Of a DNA stretch of 62,377 bases, positions 35,424 through 45,100 are shown one piece after another. The notes under the pieces are model-generated. The model saw only the letters and a list, made by a program, of their open reading frames with translations. It had not been told where the DNA came from and made no database searches. Location: positions 1 to 62,377 of the forward strand of contig JAUYSH010000010.1 of NCBI GenBank assembly GCA_030696455.1, written 5' to 3'. This DNA is from Elusimicrobiota bacterium (GTDB lineage Bacteria; Elusimicrobiota; Elusimicrobia; UBA1565; UBA9628). Within the stretch, counting starts at the first letter, position 1. Each line of letters starts with the position of its first letter. The translations under genes were made by a program, and so were the position numbers.

Positions 35424-35899
35424 CGGTGGCGGCGGCGGGCGTCGCCGCGGCGCCGCTGGTTTTTGCGCCGCTCCGGCCCCCGGACGCCGCCGGAGGCGAC
35501 GGCTTCGGGCGGGCGGACCGTCCCCGCCGCGGAGCGCAGGACGCTGAGCAGTTCGTCGTCATCGGCGGGCTTGAGCAGCACCTTGGTCACGCCCTCCTCC
35601 AAAGCGTGCCGGTGGAGATCGTCGGTCGACCAGGCCGTCATGATCACGATCGGAATGAAGCGGGTCTCCGGGTCGTCCCGCAGGCGGCGGCACATCTCCC
35701 AGCCGTCGACGTGCGGCATCGCGATGTCGAGCAGGATCATGTCCGGCCGAAAGGCCGCGGCCTTGCGCAGGCCTTCCTCGCCGTCGTGGGCGACGGCGAC
35801 GGTGAAGCCCCAACCGGAGGAAAGTCGGATCGCGAGCGCCTCGGTCAGGTCGCTTTCGTCGTCGACGATGAGCACGCGCCTATTTTGAAGATGCGTCAT
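35420..35899 (-). CDS. Single-domain response regulator with basic tail
   Basis: A 159-aa protein: a CheY-like receiver (RRVLIVDDESDLTEAL, phospho-Asp in MILLDIAMPHVDG, VIMTAW, LLKPADDDEL) plus a basic C-terminal tail of about 35 residues (GPERRKNQRRRGDARRRHR) that could bind nucleic acid or membrane. It starts within the end of the REC-PAS-kinase gene (20-nt overlap), so it is probably that kinase's partner. Confidence 0.88.
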   Translation of the reverse strand: MTHLQNRRVLIVDDESDLTEALAIRLSSGWGFTVAVAHDGEEGLRKAAAFRPDMILLDIAMPHVDGWEMCRRLRDDPETRFIPIVIMTAWSTDDLHRHALEEGVTKVLLKPADDDELLSVLRSAAGTVRPPEAVASGGVRGPERRKNQRRRGDARRRHR

Positions 35900-37340
35900 G
35901 TTTGCCTCCGGCGGCGGACGCCTCGGCCCGCGCGGCGGCCGGCAGCGCGATGAAGAACCCCGCCCCCCAGCCCTTGACGTTCTCCGCCCAGATGCGGCCC
36001 GCGTTGAGCGTCATGATTTCCCGGCAGATGGCCAGGCCGAGGCCCGTGCCCTTGTAGCCCTCGCCGCCCTTGGGCCGGTCGAGCTGAACGAACTTGTTGA
36101 AGAGATCCGAGCCTTTGCCCTCGGGAATGCCCGAGCCGTCGTCGATCACGCCGACGACGACCTCCTCCCCTTCGCGGCGCAGGCGGATCTCCACGCGCTC
36201 GCGCGCATAGCGCAGGGCGTTGTCGAGCAGGTTCGCGAGGACCTGGGTGATCATGTCCCGGTCGGCGCGCACGCTCGGCAGCCCCTTCGCCGCGGAGACG
36301 ATCAGGGAGATGTTCCGGCTCTTGTAGGTCATGCGCAGGTCGTCGGCGATCTCCCGGACCAGCTCGCCGGGGTCCAGCGGGGCGAGGTCGACGAAGGCGC
36401 TGCCGGACTCGAGGCGGGAGAGGTCGAGGAAGTTCGACAGGATTCGGGCCAGGCGCGAGATGTTGCGGTCGGCCGTGCGGATCATCTTCTCCTGGTCCGG
36501 GGTGAGCGGGCCGGCCAGGCGGTCGCGGATCGTGCCGACGGCCATCTTGATGATGCTCAAAGGCGTGCGCAGCTCGTGGGACACGGTGCTCAGGAGCTTG
36601 TCCTTGAGCTGATCCATCCGCCGCCGCTCCTTGATCTCCGCGCGTATCTGCTCGAGCTTTCGCAGCTCCGTGATGTCGCGGACCGCGACCAGGCGCGCGG
36701 GGGCGCCCCGCCATTCCAGCGGAGCCAGCCTCAGCTCGGCCGTGAGCTCCTCCTTGGGGCCGGGGAGCTTGACCTCGGTCGAGCCCTCCTCGGGAAGGGG
36801 AAAGTCGAAGAGCCGGCCCTGCATCTGCTCCGGCCGGCGGTTGAACATGGCCAGCGCCGCGGGATTGGCGAAGCGGACCATGCGCTCGGCGTCGACGATC
36901 ACGATGCCGTCGGGCGAGGCGCTGACGAGGCTCTCCATCTGGCGGTAAAGCCGGCTTCGCTCGAGCGCGAAGCCGACCGCCCTGCTGAGCTGCTGCTGGT
37001 CGACCTTGCTCTTGATCAGGAAGTCCTGCGCGCCGGCGCCGATCGCCTTCAGGCCCGTCTCCTCGAGGGCCATGTTGGTGAGCACGACGACGGGCACGCC
37101 CGGCGCGCGCCGCCGCAGCTCGGCCAAGGTGTCCAGCCCCTGGCTGTCGGGAAGCATGAGATCGAGGAGGACTATGTCGAACTCCCTGCGCGCGAGGTGG
37201 TCGAGCCCCTGGGCCAGGCTCGCGGCGTTGACGACCTCGTGCTGCATCGACGCGCCGCAGGCCTCGTCGATGTAGAGGTTCATCAGCAAGGTGTAATCGG
37301 GGTCGTCCTCGATCAGGAGGATCCTTATATTCTTGTCCAT
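35880..37340 (-). CDS. REC-PAS histidine kinase
   Basis: A 486-aa cytoplasmic hybrid: N-terminal receiver (IRILLIEDDPDYTLLMNLY, IVLLDLMLPDSQG), PAS (LVSASPDGIVIVDAERMVRF), HisKA with phospho-His in STVSHELRTPLSIIKM, and HATPase (NLLDNALRYARE, DDGSGIPEG, GTGLGLAICREIM). The receiver at the front suggests that it is phosphorylated by another kinase, most likely the one upstream, and then relays to the regulator downstream. It overlaps neighbours by 16 and 20 nt. Confidence 0.9.
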   Translation of the reverse strand: MDKNIRILLIEDDPDYTLLMNLYIDEACGASMQHEVVNAASLAQGLDHLARREFDIVLLDLMLPDSQGLDTLAELRRRAPGVPVVVLTNMALEETGLKAIGAGAQDFLIKSKVDQQQLSRAVGFALERSRLYRQMESLVSASPDGIVIVDAERMVRFANPAALAMFNRRPEQMQGRLFDFPLPEEGSTEVKLPGPKEELTAELRLAPLEWRGAPARLVAVRDITELRKLEQIRAEIKERRRMDQLKDKLLSTVSHELRTPLSIIKMAVGTIRDRLAGPLTPDQEKMIRTADRNISRLARILSNFLDLSRLESGSAFVDLAPLDPGELVREIADDLRMTYKSRNISLIVSAAKGLPSVRADRDMITQVLANLLDNALRYARERVEIRLRREGEEVVVGVIDDGSGIPEGKGSDLFNKFVQLDRPKGGEGYKGTGLGLAICREIMTLNAGRIWAENVKGWGAGFFIALPAAARAEASAAGGKHDASSK

Positions 37341-37771
37341 GTCACGCCTCCCGCGTCCGGCAGCTCGACCACCTCGAGCCAATAGCGCTTCAGAGTATCG
37401 GCCGCCGCGACGAAATCCGCGAAGGTCACCGGCTTGTGGATATACGAGCAGGCGCCGAGATCGTATGAGCGCGCGATGTCCTCCTCCGCGTTCGAGGTCG
37501 TCATGACGATGATCGGGATCCGGCGCAGCTCCGGATCGCCCTTGATGCGCGCGAGGGCCTCGCGTCCGTCCATGCGCGGCATGTTCAGGTCCAGGATCAC
37601 GAGGCGCGCGCCCGCGCCGCGCCGCAGGCGGTCGAGAAGCTCCTCGCCGTTGCGGACCCAGACGAGCTCCTCGCGCAGGCCGGCCTTCTGGAACGCGCTC
37701 TTCGTGAGGAAGTAGTCGTCCTCGTCGTCCTCGGCGATGATCAGCTGCACGCTTTTTCTTGGGGCTGGCAT
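37325..37771 (-). CDS. CheY-like response regulator (Rcp1-type)
   Basis: A 148-aa single receiver (LIIAEDDEDDYFLTKSAFQK, LVILDLNMPRMDG, IPIIVMTTSNAEEDI, SYIHKPVTFADF). The acidic cluster EDDEDD and length match the Rcp1-type regulators paired with phytochrome-like kinases. The ATG at 37771 lies inside the end of the upstream kinase gene (31-nt overlap). Confidence 0.9.
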   Translation of the reverse strand: MPAPRKSVQLIIAEDDEDDYFLTKSAFQKAGLREELVWVRNGEELLDRLRRGAGARLVILDLNMPRMDGREALARIKGDPELRRIPIIVMTTSNAEEDIARSYDLGACSYIHKPVTFADFVAAADTLKRYWLEVVELPDAGGVTWTRI

Positions 37772-39162
37772 TCCATCCTCCCTTCCTGAGAAATCGGCAG
37801 CACGACCTTGAACTCGGCTCCCCGGCCCGGCGCGCCGCTCGCCGCGATCGTGCCGCCGTGGCGCTCCGCGATCTTCCGGCAGATCGCCAGCCCCATGCCG
37901 GTGCCCTCGTACTCGTAGGGCGCCTGCAGGCGCTGAAACGGCTGGAATATCCTCTCCGCGAATTTCATGTCGAAGCCGATGCCGTCGTCGGCCACGACGA
38001 GCTCGCAACGCCCGTCGCCGACGGCCCTCCCGCGGATGCTCACCTTGGGCGCGGCGCCGGGCTTGTGGAACTTGAGGGCGTTGGAGACGAGGTTCTGCAG
38101 AAGCTGGCGCATTTGAAGCGGGTCGGCGTGGATCCGGGGAAGGTCTCCGATCTCCACGGCCGCCCGGCCTCGCGGATTCATGTGCTCGAGGCTCTCCACG
38201 ACGTCCTTGGCGAGCGCGCGGAGGTCCACCTCCTCCGCGGCGGCGCCGCGCGTCGAGACGCGCGCGAGCTCCAGCAGGGCGTCGATGAGGCTCTGCATGC
38301 CGTCCACGGCGCGCAGCATCCGCCGGAGGTAATCCCGGCCCTCGTCGTCGAGGCCGCTTTCGACCTTGTCCTTGAGGCGCTCGGCGAAGGCCTTGACCTT
38401 GTGCAGGGGGGCGCTGAGGTCGTGCGAGGCCACGTAGGCGAACTGGCTGAGCTCGAGGTTGGAGCGGCCCAGGTCGGCGGCGCGCTTCTCGAGCAGCTGA
38501 GCGCCGGCGCGCCGCTTCGTGGCGTCGCGGACGATGGCCGCGAAGCCGAGCAGGGCCCCGGACTCCGCGCGCATCGACGTCAGCACGATGTCGCCCCAGA
38601 ACCGGCCGGCGTCCTTGCGCACGCACCAGCCTTCGCCTTGAAACCTCCCGCCGCGGGAGGCCTCCTCGAGCTGCGCCCGCCCCTCGTCCGCGGAGGCGAG
38701 CAGGAGCCCGTACGGCCGTCCGAGCGTCTCCTCGGGGGCGCGGCCGAAGATGAGCTCCGCGCCGCGGCTCCAGCCGCTCACGCGGCCCGCCGGATCGAGC
38801 CGGAAGATCGCGTATTCGCGCACGCTCTCGATCATCAGGATGAGCAGCTCGGCGCCGGGCGGCGGGCCGGGGCGCCCCCGCGCCCAGGGCCGCCGGAGCA
38901 GGGCCGCGCCCAGCAGGGCCTGCGCGGCGGCGAGAGCGGCGGCGAGAGCCGAGGCGGCCGGGGGGCGCTGATCGGCGAGGAAGGCGCCGAGGAAGACCCC
39001 GGCGGCGGCGGCCGGTCCCCAGAGCGCCCCCGCGGCGACGGCGAAGCCCGAGGCCGGCCAGCCCACGCGCGCGAGCGCGTAGTAGACGGCGGCCGCGCCG
39101 CACGCCCAGAGCCAGCTCTCGAGCGCCGACCGGCCGCGGAAATCCTCCCGAGGATCCTCCAT
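37741..39162 (-). CDS. Membrane PAS sensor histidine kinase
   Basis: A 473-aa kinase with an N-terminal membrane region of three to four helices (residues about 15-90, Ala/Gly-rich), a PAS domain (SVREYAIFRLDPAGRVSGWS), HisKA-like dimer domain with ASHDLSAPLHKVKAF and HATPase (NLVSNALKFHKPG, DDGIGFDMKFAERIFQPF, GTGMGLAICRKIAERHGG). The H-D-L-S-A-P motif is typical of phytochrome/light-type kinases, but no chromophore domain is seen. GGGAGG precedes the ATG. First gene of the four-gene relay. Confidence 0.88.
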   Translation of the reverse strand: MEDPREDFRGRSALESWLWACGAAAVYYALARVGWPASGFAVAAGALWGPAAAAGVFLGAFLADQRPPAASALAAALAAAQALLGAALLRRPWARGRPGPPPGAELLILMIESVREYAIFRLDPAGRVSGWSRGAELIFGRAPEETLGRPYGLLLASADEGRAQLEEASRGGRFQGEGWCVRKDAGRFWGDIVLTSMRAESGALLGFAAIVRDATKRRAGAQLLEKRAADLGRSNLELSQFAYVASHDLSAPLHKVKAFAERLKDKVESGLDDEGRDYLRRMLRAVDGMQSLIDALLELARVSTRGAAAEEVDLRALAKDVVESLEHMNPRGRAAVEIGDLPRIHADPLQMRQLLQNLVSNALKFHKPGAAPKVSIRGRAVGDGRCELVVADDGIGFDMKFAERIFQPFQRLQAPYEYEGTGMGLAICRKIAERHGGTIAASGAPGRGAEFKVVLPISQEGRMECQPQEKACS

Positions 39163-39243
39163 AGGCCATTCCTCCCCGTCGCAACGGCTATTAGGAGGTT
39201 ACTCGTAATGCGAGCGCGATCCCATGGATGAAAGGTAAAGCTA

Positions 39244-39843
39244 TTAGGACGCGCTCAAGGCCAGGCACACCCGCTCGCCGGTCGGCAGCTTGATGTCGAT
39301 GGGGGACTTGAGGGGGGACGGCGAGGGCGGGGCGGCGCAGTCGAAGCGGGTGAACACCAGCTGCAGGCTTTCGCTCGTTTCCGCGCCGAGGCGGGCGGGG
39401 TCGAGCATCTTGTCGACGATCGTACGATACTCCCGCAAAACGGGGACCCGCTCCGCCTGGAACCAGCGCCAGTAGGCGGTGTCCGGGAACTCGCGCCGCT
39501 CGTAGGCGTCGGCGTTCTCGATGCCGCCCCGGTCCACCCATTGGATCCAGTTGCGCGCGGAGGCATCCAGGTAGCCGAAATCGCTGCCCGGCGGCTCGTC
39601 CTTGGCCAGCTCCTGGGTATGGTAGAGGATGGCCACCGGGGCCTTGGAGCCCGGCGCGTAGAGGACGTGGCCGTGGTCGAAATCGCGCTCGTCTCCGAGG
39701 TGCCGGAACGCCTTCAGGTAGAGCTTGTCGACGAACCCCTGCAGCAGGCTCTGCATCCGGGCCGGCTCGATGCCTCCCGCCGGAGAGGAGGCGCGCGCGG
39801 GCGCGGCCAGCCCCAAGCCGAGCAGAAGAAGGAGGAAACGCAT
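39244..39843 (-). CDS. Secreted protein, unknown
   Basis: A 199-aa protein with signal peptide MRFLLLLLGLGLAAPARASS and a soluble mature part rich in aromatic residues (HTQELAKDEPPGSDFGYLDA, NWIQWVDRGGIENADAYERR, TAYWRWFQAERVPVLREY). One internal Cys. No family is recognised. It stands alone between the kinase relay and the Ig-like gene. A TATATC lies 8 nt before the ATG with no Shine-Dalgarno, so the transcript may be nearly leaderless. Confidence 0.6.
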   Translation of the reverse strand: MRFLLLLLGLGLAAPARASSPAGGIEPARMQSLLQGFVDKLYLKAFRHLGDERDFDHGHVLYAPGSKAPVAILYHTQELAKDEPPGSDFGYLDASARNWIQWVDRGGIENADAYERREFPDTAYWRWFQAERVPVLREYRTIVDKMLDPARLGAETSESLQLVFTRFDCAAPPSPSPLKSPIDIKLPTGERVCLALSAS

Positions 39844-39975
39844 GTGTTGAGGATATATTTCGCATGTTACGGATGTGTTGCTTCATGGGGCCGCCATGAA
39901 ACCGTCACCTGGCGGTCACCGGTCCGCGGCGGGGGCTGCGCGGGGGGAAGGGGCTTGGGGGGAGGAGAGGCGGCG

Positions 39976-40004
39976 GGCGGCCCGGGAGCCGTCCCCGGGC
40001 CGCC
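39976..40004. terminator. GC-rich hairpin after the Ig-like/AhpD pair
   Basis: Eleven-bp perfect arms (GGCGGCCCGGG and CCCGGGCCGCC) with a 7-nt loop lie 11 nt past the stop of the minus-strand gene at 40016. No T-run follows, so it may be a stabilising 3' hairpin or Rho-assisted terminator and not a classic intrinsic one. The rest of 39844-40015 shows no gene. Confidence 0.45.
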
Positions 40005-40015
40005 GCGCCGGTCGA

Positions 40016-40303
40016 TCAGGGCCGGACTTTGAACACGATCGGCTGGGTGACGAGCATCGAGCCGTCGGACTCGATCACCCGGGACACGGCGATATGCTCG
40101 CCCTCGGCCTGCGCCGACCAGTCGAACCACCAGTGGCCGTCGTCCTTGCGGCAGGGCTTCCAGTCCCCGTCATCGATCGAGAGGCGCACCTCCTTCGCGT
40201 CGGCCGGGGCGCTGACGCGGAAGCTGTACGGCTGCCCGGGCGCGATCGCGTCGCCGGAGCGGGGGTAATCGATTCCGACCGTCTTCAACGGTGCTTCTAT
40301 CAT
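40016..40303 (-). CDS. Small Ig-like domain protein, paralog 2
   Basis: A 95-aa protein that is nearly all one beta-sandwich-like domain: VGIDYPRSGDAIAPGQPYSF, then EVRLSIDDGDWKPCRKDDG and HWWFDWSAQAEGEHIAVSR. Clearly related to the proteins at 26916 and 41770. No signal peptide. It lies 32 nt after the AhpD-like gene. GGAG precedes the ATG. Function unknown; the conserved Cys-Arg pair and two Trp suggest a ligand or partner surface. Confidence 0.7.
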   Translation of the reverse strand: MIEAPLKTVGIDYPRSGDAIAPGQPYSFRVSAPADAKEVRLSIDDGDWKPCRKDDGHWWFDWSAQAEGEHIAVSRVIESDGSMLVTQPIVFKVRP

Positions 40304-40335
40304 GGGGGTCTCCTCTGCGGATGGGGATACACGAG

Positions 40336-40881
40336 CTAAAGAGGTTCCGGGACGCGCGCCGGCGGAAAATCCACCTTCGTTCCGGCGACGTGGTTGCAGT
40401 AGTTGGTGAAGATGTTCATGGCCGTCGAGGCGACGATCTCGAGCACCGCGGCGTTGCCGTAGCCCGCCGCCTTCAGGGCGGCGACCTCCTCGTCGCCGAC
40501 CCGGCCTTGCTTGCGCACCAGCGCCTTGGCGAAGCGGAGCGCGGCCAACGTCTTCGCGTCGGTGGACTCGCCCTCCTGGGCGTGAAGCAGCTCGGCCTCG
40601 TCGACCCGGAGGTTGCGGCCGATCTCGGTGTGCGCGGCCAGGCAGTACTCGCTGTCGTTGGCCGCGGCGACGGCCACGGCCAGCAGCTCGCGCAGGCGCG
40701 TGTCGAGCGAGGTCTGGGAGAGCGCGTCGTGCAGGCGCAGGTAGGCGTTGAGCACGGCCGGGGAGTGGGCCATCGTCGCGTGGAGGTTCGGGATCCGGCC
40801 CATCTTCCTTTGGACCGTCTCGAGCTGCTCCTTCGTCCTGCGCGACGCCTTCGACAAGTCCGCCGTCGGAATCCTCTGCAT
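40336..40881 (-). CDS. AhpD/carboxymuconolactone-decarboxylase-like protein
   Basis: A 181-aa helical protein of the CMD/AhpD superfamily. The active-site region is NDSEYCLAAHTEIGRNL. The classic AhpD motif is CxxC; here the second Cys is Ala, leaving one Cys plus His, as in many peroxidase-related members. A conserved LRELLAVAVAAAN precedes it. It likely acts in peroxide or thiol defence, though many homologs have no proven role. AGGAGG precedes the ATG. It forms a two-gene unit with Ig-like paralog 2. Confidence 0.82.
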   Translation of the reverse strand: MQRIPTADLSKASRRTKEQLETVQRKMGRIPNLHATMAHSPAVLNAYLRLHDALSQTSLDTRLRELLAVAVAAANDSEYCLAAHTEIGRNLRVDEAELLHAQEGESTDAKTLAALRFAKALVRKQGRVGDEEVAALKAAGYGNAAVLEIVASTAMNIFTNYCNHVAGTKVDFPPARVPEPL

Positions 40882-41042
40882 GTCCGCCTCCTGAGTGTGG
40901 GGTCCGCCTTCGCCTCATGGTAGCGCAGGCGCCGTTGACCGTTCCTTACCAATTGCATGACGGAATTGGGAACCGGCCGCCGTGCATGCCCGGCAGACGA
41001 AACGGTTACACTCGCTCCATGGCCGCGCCCCCCGGCGGCGCC

Positions 41043-41048
41043 TATAAT
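41043..41048 (+). promoter_or_regulatory. -10 element 6 nt before the short kinase gene
   Basis: TATAAT, then CGGCTC, then ATG at 41055. Seventeen bases upstream of the -10 is TGGCCG, also found in this position at two other genes. No Shine-Dalgarno, so a leaderless transcript is likely. Confidence 0.5.
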
Positions 41049-41054
41049 CGGCTC

Positions 41055-41756
41055 ATGCGGCATAAACGAGCGCGGGGGAGCACGGTGAATTTCGACGCGG
41101 CCACCCGCATGGGCTTCCTCGTCCATGAGCTGCGCAACGCCCTGGCCTGCGTCTTCGTCGCCCAGGCCATGATCCGCAAGTCCCCCGGGGACCACGCCGC
41201 CGGCGCGCTGCTCGACCGCAATCTCCAGCATATGAAGAACATGCTCGATCGGGCCGACAACAAGGTGCGCTTCCATAAGGAGCCGCACGCCCGGCGGCGG
41301 CTGGTCCATATCGCGGAGACGGTCCGGGAGGTCGCCGCCTCGGCCGCCGAGGCGGCGCGCCTCAAGTACGTGAGGCTCTCCGTCCGCGTGGAGCCGCGGC
41401 TGGCGGTCATCGCGGATCCCGAGTACCTCGTCTCCGCCCTGGCGAATCTGGTGGGCAACGCCGTCAAGTTCACGCCGCCCGGCGGGACCGTGCGCGTGCG
41501 GGGGCTGGAGAAGGGGCAAACCGCGGTCCTCGAGGTGGAGGATCAGTGCGGCGGGCTGCCGCCCGGAATGATTTCGGAGCTCTTCGAGCCCTTCACCCAG
41601 AAGGGGACCGACCGGTCGGGGCTGGGCCTCGGCCTGGCGATCAGCCGCCGCGCCGTGGCGCTCAACAGCGGGACGCTCGCGGCCCGCGATATTCCGGGCA
41701 AAGGCTGCGTGTTCACGATCACCTTGCCCCTGGCCGTCGCGGCGCGGGCGCATTAG
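41055..41756 (+). CDS. Short histidine kinase lacking a sensor domain
   Basis: A 233-aa protein made only of a dimer/phospho-His part (MGFLVHELRNALACVFVAQA) and an ATPase domain (NLVGNAVKFTPPGG, VEDQCGGLPPGMISELFEPF, SGLGLGLAISRRAVAL). With no sensory or membrane part it probably receives input from a partner protein. The start is set by a TATAAT 6 nt before the ATG. It is followed 13 nt later by Ig-like paralog 3, which may be that partner. Confidence 0.85.
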   Translation: MRHKRARGSTVNFDAATRMGFLVHELRNALACVFVAQAMIRKSPGDHAAGALLDRNLQHMKNMLDRADNKVRFHKEPHARRRLVHIAETVREVAASAAEAARLKYVRLSVRVEPRLAVIADPEYLVSALANLVGNAVKFTPPGGTVRVRGLEKGQTAVLEVEDQCGGLPPGMISELFEPFTQKGTDRSGLGLGLAISRRAVALNSGTLAARDIPGKGCVFTITLPLAVAARAH

Positions 41757-41769
41757 CAGGGAGGATGAC

Positions 41770-42153
41770 ATGAGACGAGCGGTGAAATCACGAGAGGGAG
41801 GCGCGGCGGTCCTGGACGTTGCGAGGCGCGAGCCCGCGCCCATGAGCTTCAAGCTGTGGGATACCTTCGGCGCGGCCGACGTCGCTCCGGAGATATCCGT
41901 CGAGCATCCGCGGATCGGCCAGCGCAGCTACTTCCCGGAGAGCGAGTACCAGGTCCTGGACTCCTCGATCGAAGGGCTGGAGATCTCCATCGATGAGGAC
42001 GCGTGGCGCCCCTGCCGGCGCGGCGACGGGTGCTGGTCGTACGAGTGGACCGGCTATCAGGCGGGCCGCCGGCAGGCGGTCGTCCGCGTCCGCCCGCGCC
42101 GCCCGGAGTCCGAGCCCCGCCAGACCTGCCTGTTCGTGGTGGACCTCCCGTGA
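41770..42153 (+). CDS. Small Ig-like domain protein, paralog 3
   Basis: A 127-aa protein with a variable N-terminus of about 40 residues and then the shared domain: ISVEHPRIGQRSYFPESEYQ, LEISIDEDAWRPCRRGDGCW and SYEWTGYQAGRRQAVVRV. It is the most diverged of the three in the window. GGAGGATG precedes the ATG. It is probably co-transcribed with the short kinase upstream. No signal peptide or known function. Confidence 0.65.
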   Translation: MRRAVKSREGGAAVLDVARREPAPMSFKLWDTFGAADVAPEISVEHPRIGQRSYFPESEYQVLDSSIEGLEISIDEDAWRPCRRGDGCWSYEWTGYQAGRRQAVVRVRPRRPESEPRQTCLFVVDLP

Positions 42154-42171
42154 GCCTCGCCGCCTGAGCGC

Positions 42172-45100
42172 TCAGCGCCTCGTGGCGAGTGGCAGCGTGA
42201 AGTGGAACGCGGCGCCGCGCCGCCGGCGTTCGTCGGCCCAGATGCGTCCGCCGTGGGCGGCGACGATCTGCTGGGCGATCGACAGGCCGAGCCCGGAGCC
42301 CGGCAAGCCCCTGGCGTTGCGGCCGCGGTGGAAGCGCTCGAAGAGATGCGGGAAGTCCCGCTCCGGGACTCCGATGCCCCGGTCCTCGACGGTGACGACG
42401 GCCTCGCCGCCGGCCGGGCGGGCCTTGACGAGCACCGGCGAGCCCGGGCGGCCGAACTTGACGGCGTTGCCGATGAGGCTGCCCAGGACCTCCCGGATCT
42501 GGCCGCGTTCGGCCGACACCTCGAGCGCGGCGGGCACGTCGACGCGCACGGACGCGCCGGCGGACGCCGCGCACCTGCGGACCAGCGCGCGCAGCGGGAC
42601 CTTGCCGCGGCGAGGAAGAGGCCGTTCGTCGAGCTCCGAGATGCGCAGTAGGGCGTCGATCAGGCCTTTGAGGCGGTCGGCGTTGCGCTCGATGGCGTCG
42701 ACGAAGCTTCGGCGGTGCTTATTGTCGTCCAAGCCGCCGTGCTTGAGGGTCTGGGCGAATCCCTTGATCGCCGTCACCGGGGTGCGAAGCTCGTGGGACA
42801 CGTTGGCGATGAACTCCCTTTGGGTCCTTTCGCGCTCCGCCAGGCGCTTCGCGGTCTCCGCCCGCCAAACGTCGGTGATGTCCTTGACGCCGACGTAGAG
42901 GGCGGCGCGCCCCGCGTCGGGGACGCGCACCGCGCCCAGGCGCAGGACGCGCTGGCCCAGGTGGCGCAAGCGTCGGTCCAGCTCGAAGCCGCGAAACGGC
43001 GTCCCGTCGACGAGGGCGGCGCGCAGGCGCTTGAGCAAGGCGGGGCCGGCGCCTTTCCCGCCGGCCAGCTCGATGAACGGCCGTCCCTGGGCCCGCCGCG
43101 GAGTCAGGCGGAACAGCTCGTAGAAGCGCCTGTTGGCCGACTGCACGCGCAGCTCTGAATCGAGGATCGCCATCGACTGCTCCATGACGTCCTGCAGCTC
43201 GAGCAGGCCGCGCTTGGCCACGTCGGCGTCGAGCAGCGCCAGGACGATGCCCTCGATCCTGCCCTGGGCGGTTTTGTAGGGCCGCATGCGCAGCTTGTAC
43301 CAGCGGCCGTCCTGGCCGGTGAGCTCGAGGTCCTGGCCGCGCGAGGTCTTCAGCGTCCGCAGCGCCTTCTCCTCGAGACCGGCGACGCCGAGCCTCTTTT
43401 GGATGTCGAGGATCGAGCGCCCGGCGTCCGCCTGGGCGAGGGCGAGCGGGGTGTCGTCGAGCAAAGTGACGCGGCGGATGCGCAGGTCGAGGCCGAGCAA
43501 AGCGACGGGGATGGCGAGGCTCTCGAGGACGTTGTCGAGGTCGCCGCCGAGCTGGATCAAGGCGGCGTTCTGCTTGCGCAGCTCGTCGTTGAGCGTGTTG
43601 AGTTCCTCATTGGCGGTCTGCAGCTCCTCGCGGGAGCTCTCCAGCTCCTCGTTCGCGCTCTGCAGCTCCTCATTGCTGGAGATGACCTCCTCATTGTCGA
43701 TGTTCAGCGAGGCGTTCCGGCTCTCCGACTCCTCGATGCGGGTCTGGAGATAGGCCTTGGTCTCGTTGAGCTCCCGCTTGAGCTTAAGAAACAGCGAGTT
43801 CCGCGGCTCCTTCGCCGGCTTCGCTCCCGCGTCGGGAACGGGAGCGGCGGGCAGGAAGGACAGCAGGCAGTAGCGTTCCTTTCCGGGGGGGACGTCGAAC
43901 GCCGCCGCCTCGAGGTTGACCAGGCGGCTGCGGCGGTCCAGACGGACCCATACGTTGTTCTTCCGCACGGGCTGGCGGGCCTTGAAGGCCTTCTTGACGA
44001 GGAGCTGCAGGTCCAGGCGCAGGCCTTCGGGGGCCATGCGCAGAAGGTTCAGGCTCGCCTTGCCGGGAGCGGTCTTCAGGTAGCGGCCGGTGTCGCCGCG
44101 GAACTGGAGGATCTCCAGGTCGCCGTCGAGCAGCACTCCGGCCGGAGCGAAGCGGCCCAGGATCAGGCGGTCGGCGACGGCGAGCGCGTCGCCCGGCGGC
44201 GGCTTGAGCGCGCGCGCAGGGGAAGGTCCGGCCGCGGCTTGAAGCCGGGAGGCGCCGATCCGGCCCGAGACGAGGTCGAGATGCGAGGCGCGGACGGGCT
44301 TTTTCCCGAAGATCTTGACCTTCTTGTCGATGTCGACGAAAAGGTCCGCGGAGGGGCCCAAGGTCTCGGCTCCGCCCAGCAGGAGGCAGCCCTCCGGCCG
44401 CAGGGCGTAATGGAAGGTGGACAGCACGGTCTTCTGCAGGACCGGCTCCAGGTAGATGAGCAGGTTGCGGCAGCTGATCACGTCCTGGTTGGCGAAGGGC
44501 GGATCGGAGGTGACGTCATGATGGGCGAAGATGCACATGTCCCGCAGCTGCTTGACGACCTGATAGCCCTGCGCGGACTTGACGAAGTACCGGCGCAGGA
44601 GATCCGCGCTCATCGCGGACGCGATGCTCTCCGGGTACAGCCCCTTGCGGGCCTTGGCGGCGGCCTCGTCGCTGATGTCGGTCGCGAAGATGTGGACCGG
44701 GATGCTCGCGCCCCGTTCGCGCATGAACTCCTGATAGGCGATGGCGATGGAGTAGGCCTCCTCGCCCGACGCGCAGCCGGCCACCCAGACGCGCACCGGC
44801 GCGTTGGCGTGGTGCCCCTTGACGATGCGGGGAAAGACCCTTTTCTTCAGGACCTCGAACGCCTTGGGATCGCGGAAGAAGGAGGTGACGTTGATGAGGA
44901 GGTCGTTGCAAAGGGCGTGCACCTCGGCCGGCCTCGTCCTGAGGAAGGCCAGGTAGTCCTTGAGGCGGGCGAGGTTGAGCAGGAACATCCGGCGCGAGAT
45001 GCGGCGGCGCAGCGTGGAGGGCTTGTACAGGGAGAAATCCACGCCCCCCGTCGAGCGAAGCAAAGAGAAGATGCCGCCGAGCGCGGCGGCGTCGGCGAAG

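Noticed and set aside
43600-43760. Short tandem repeats in DNA as a repeat array
   Set aside because: They encode Glu-rich heptads of the coiled coil in the CheB-CheR fusion.
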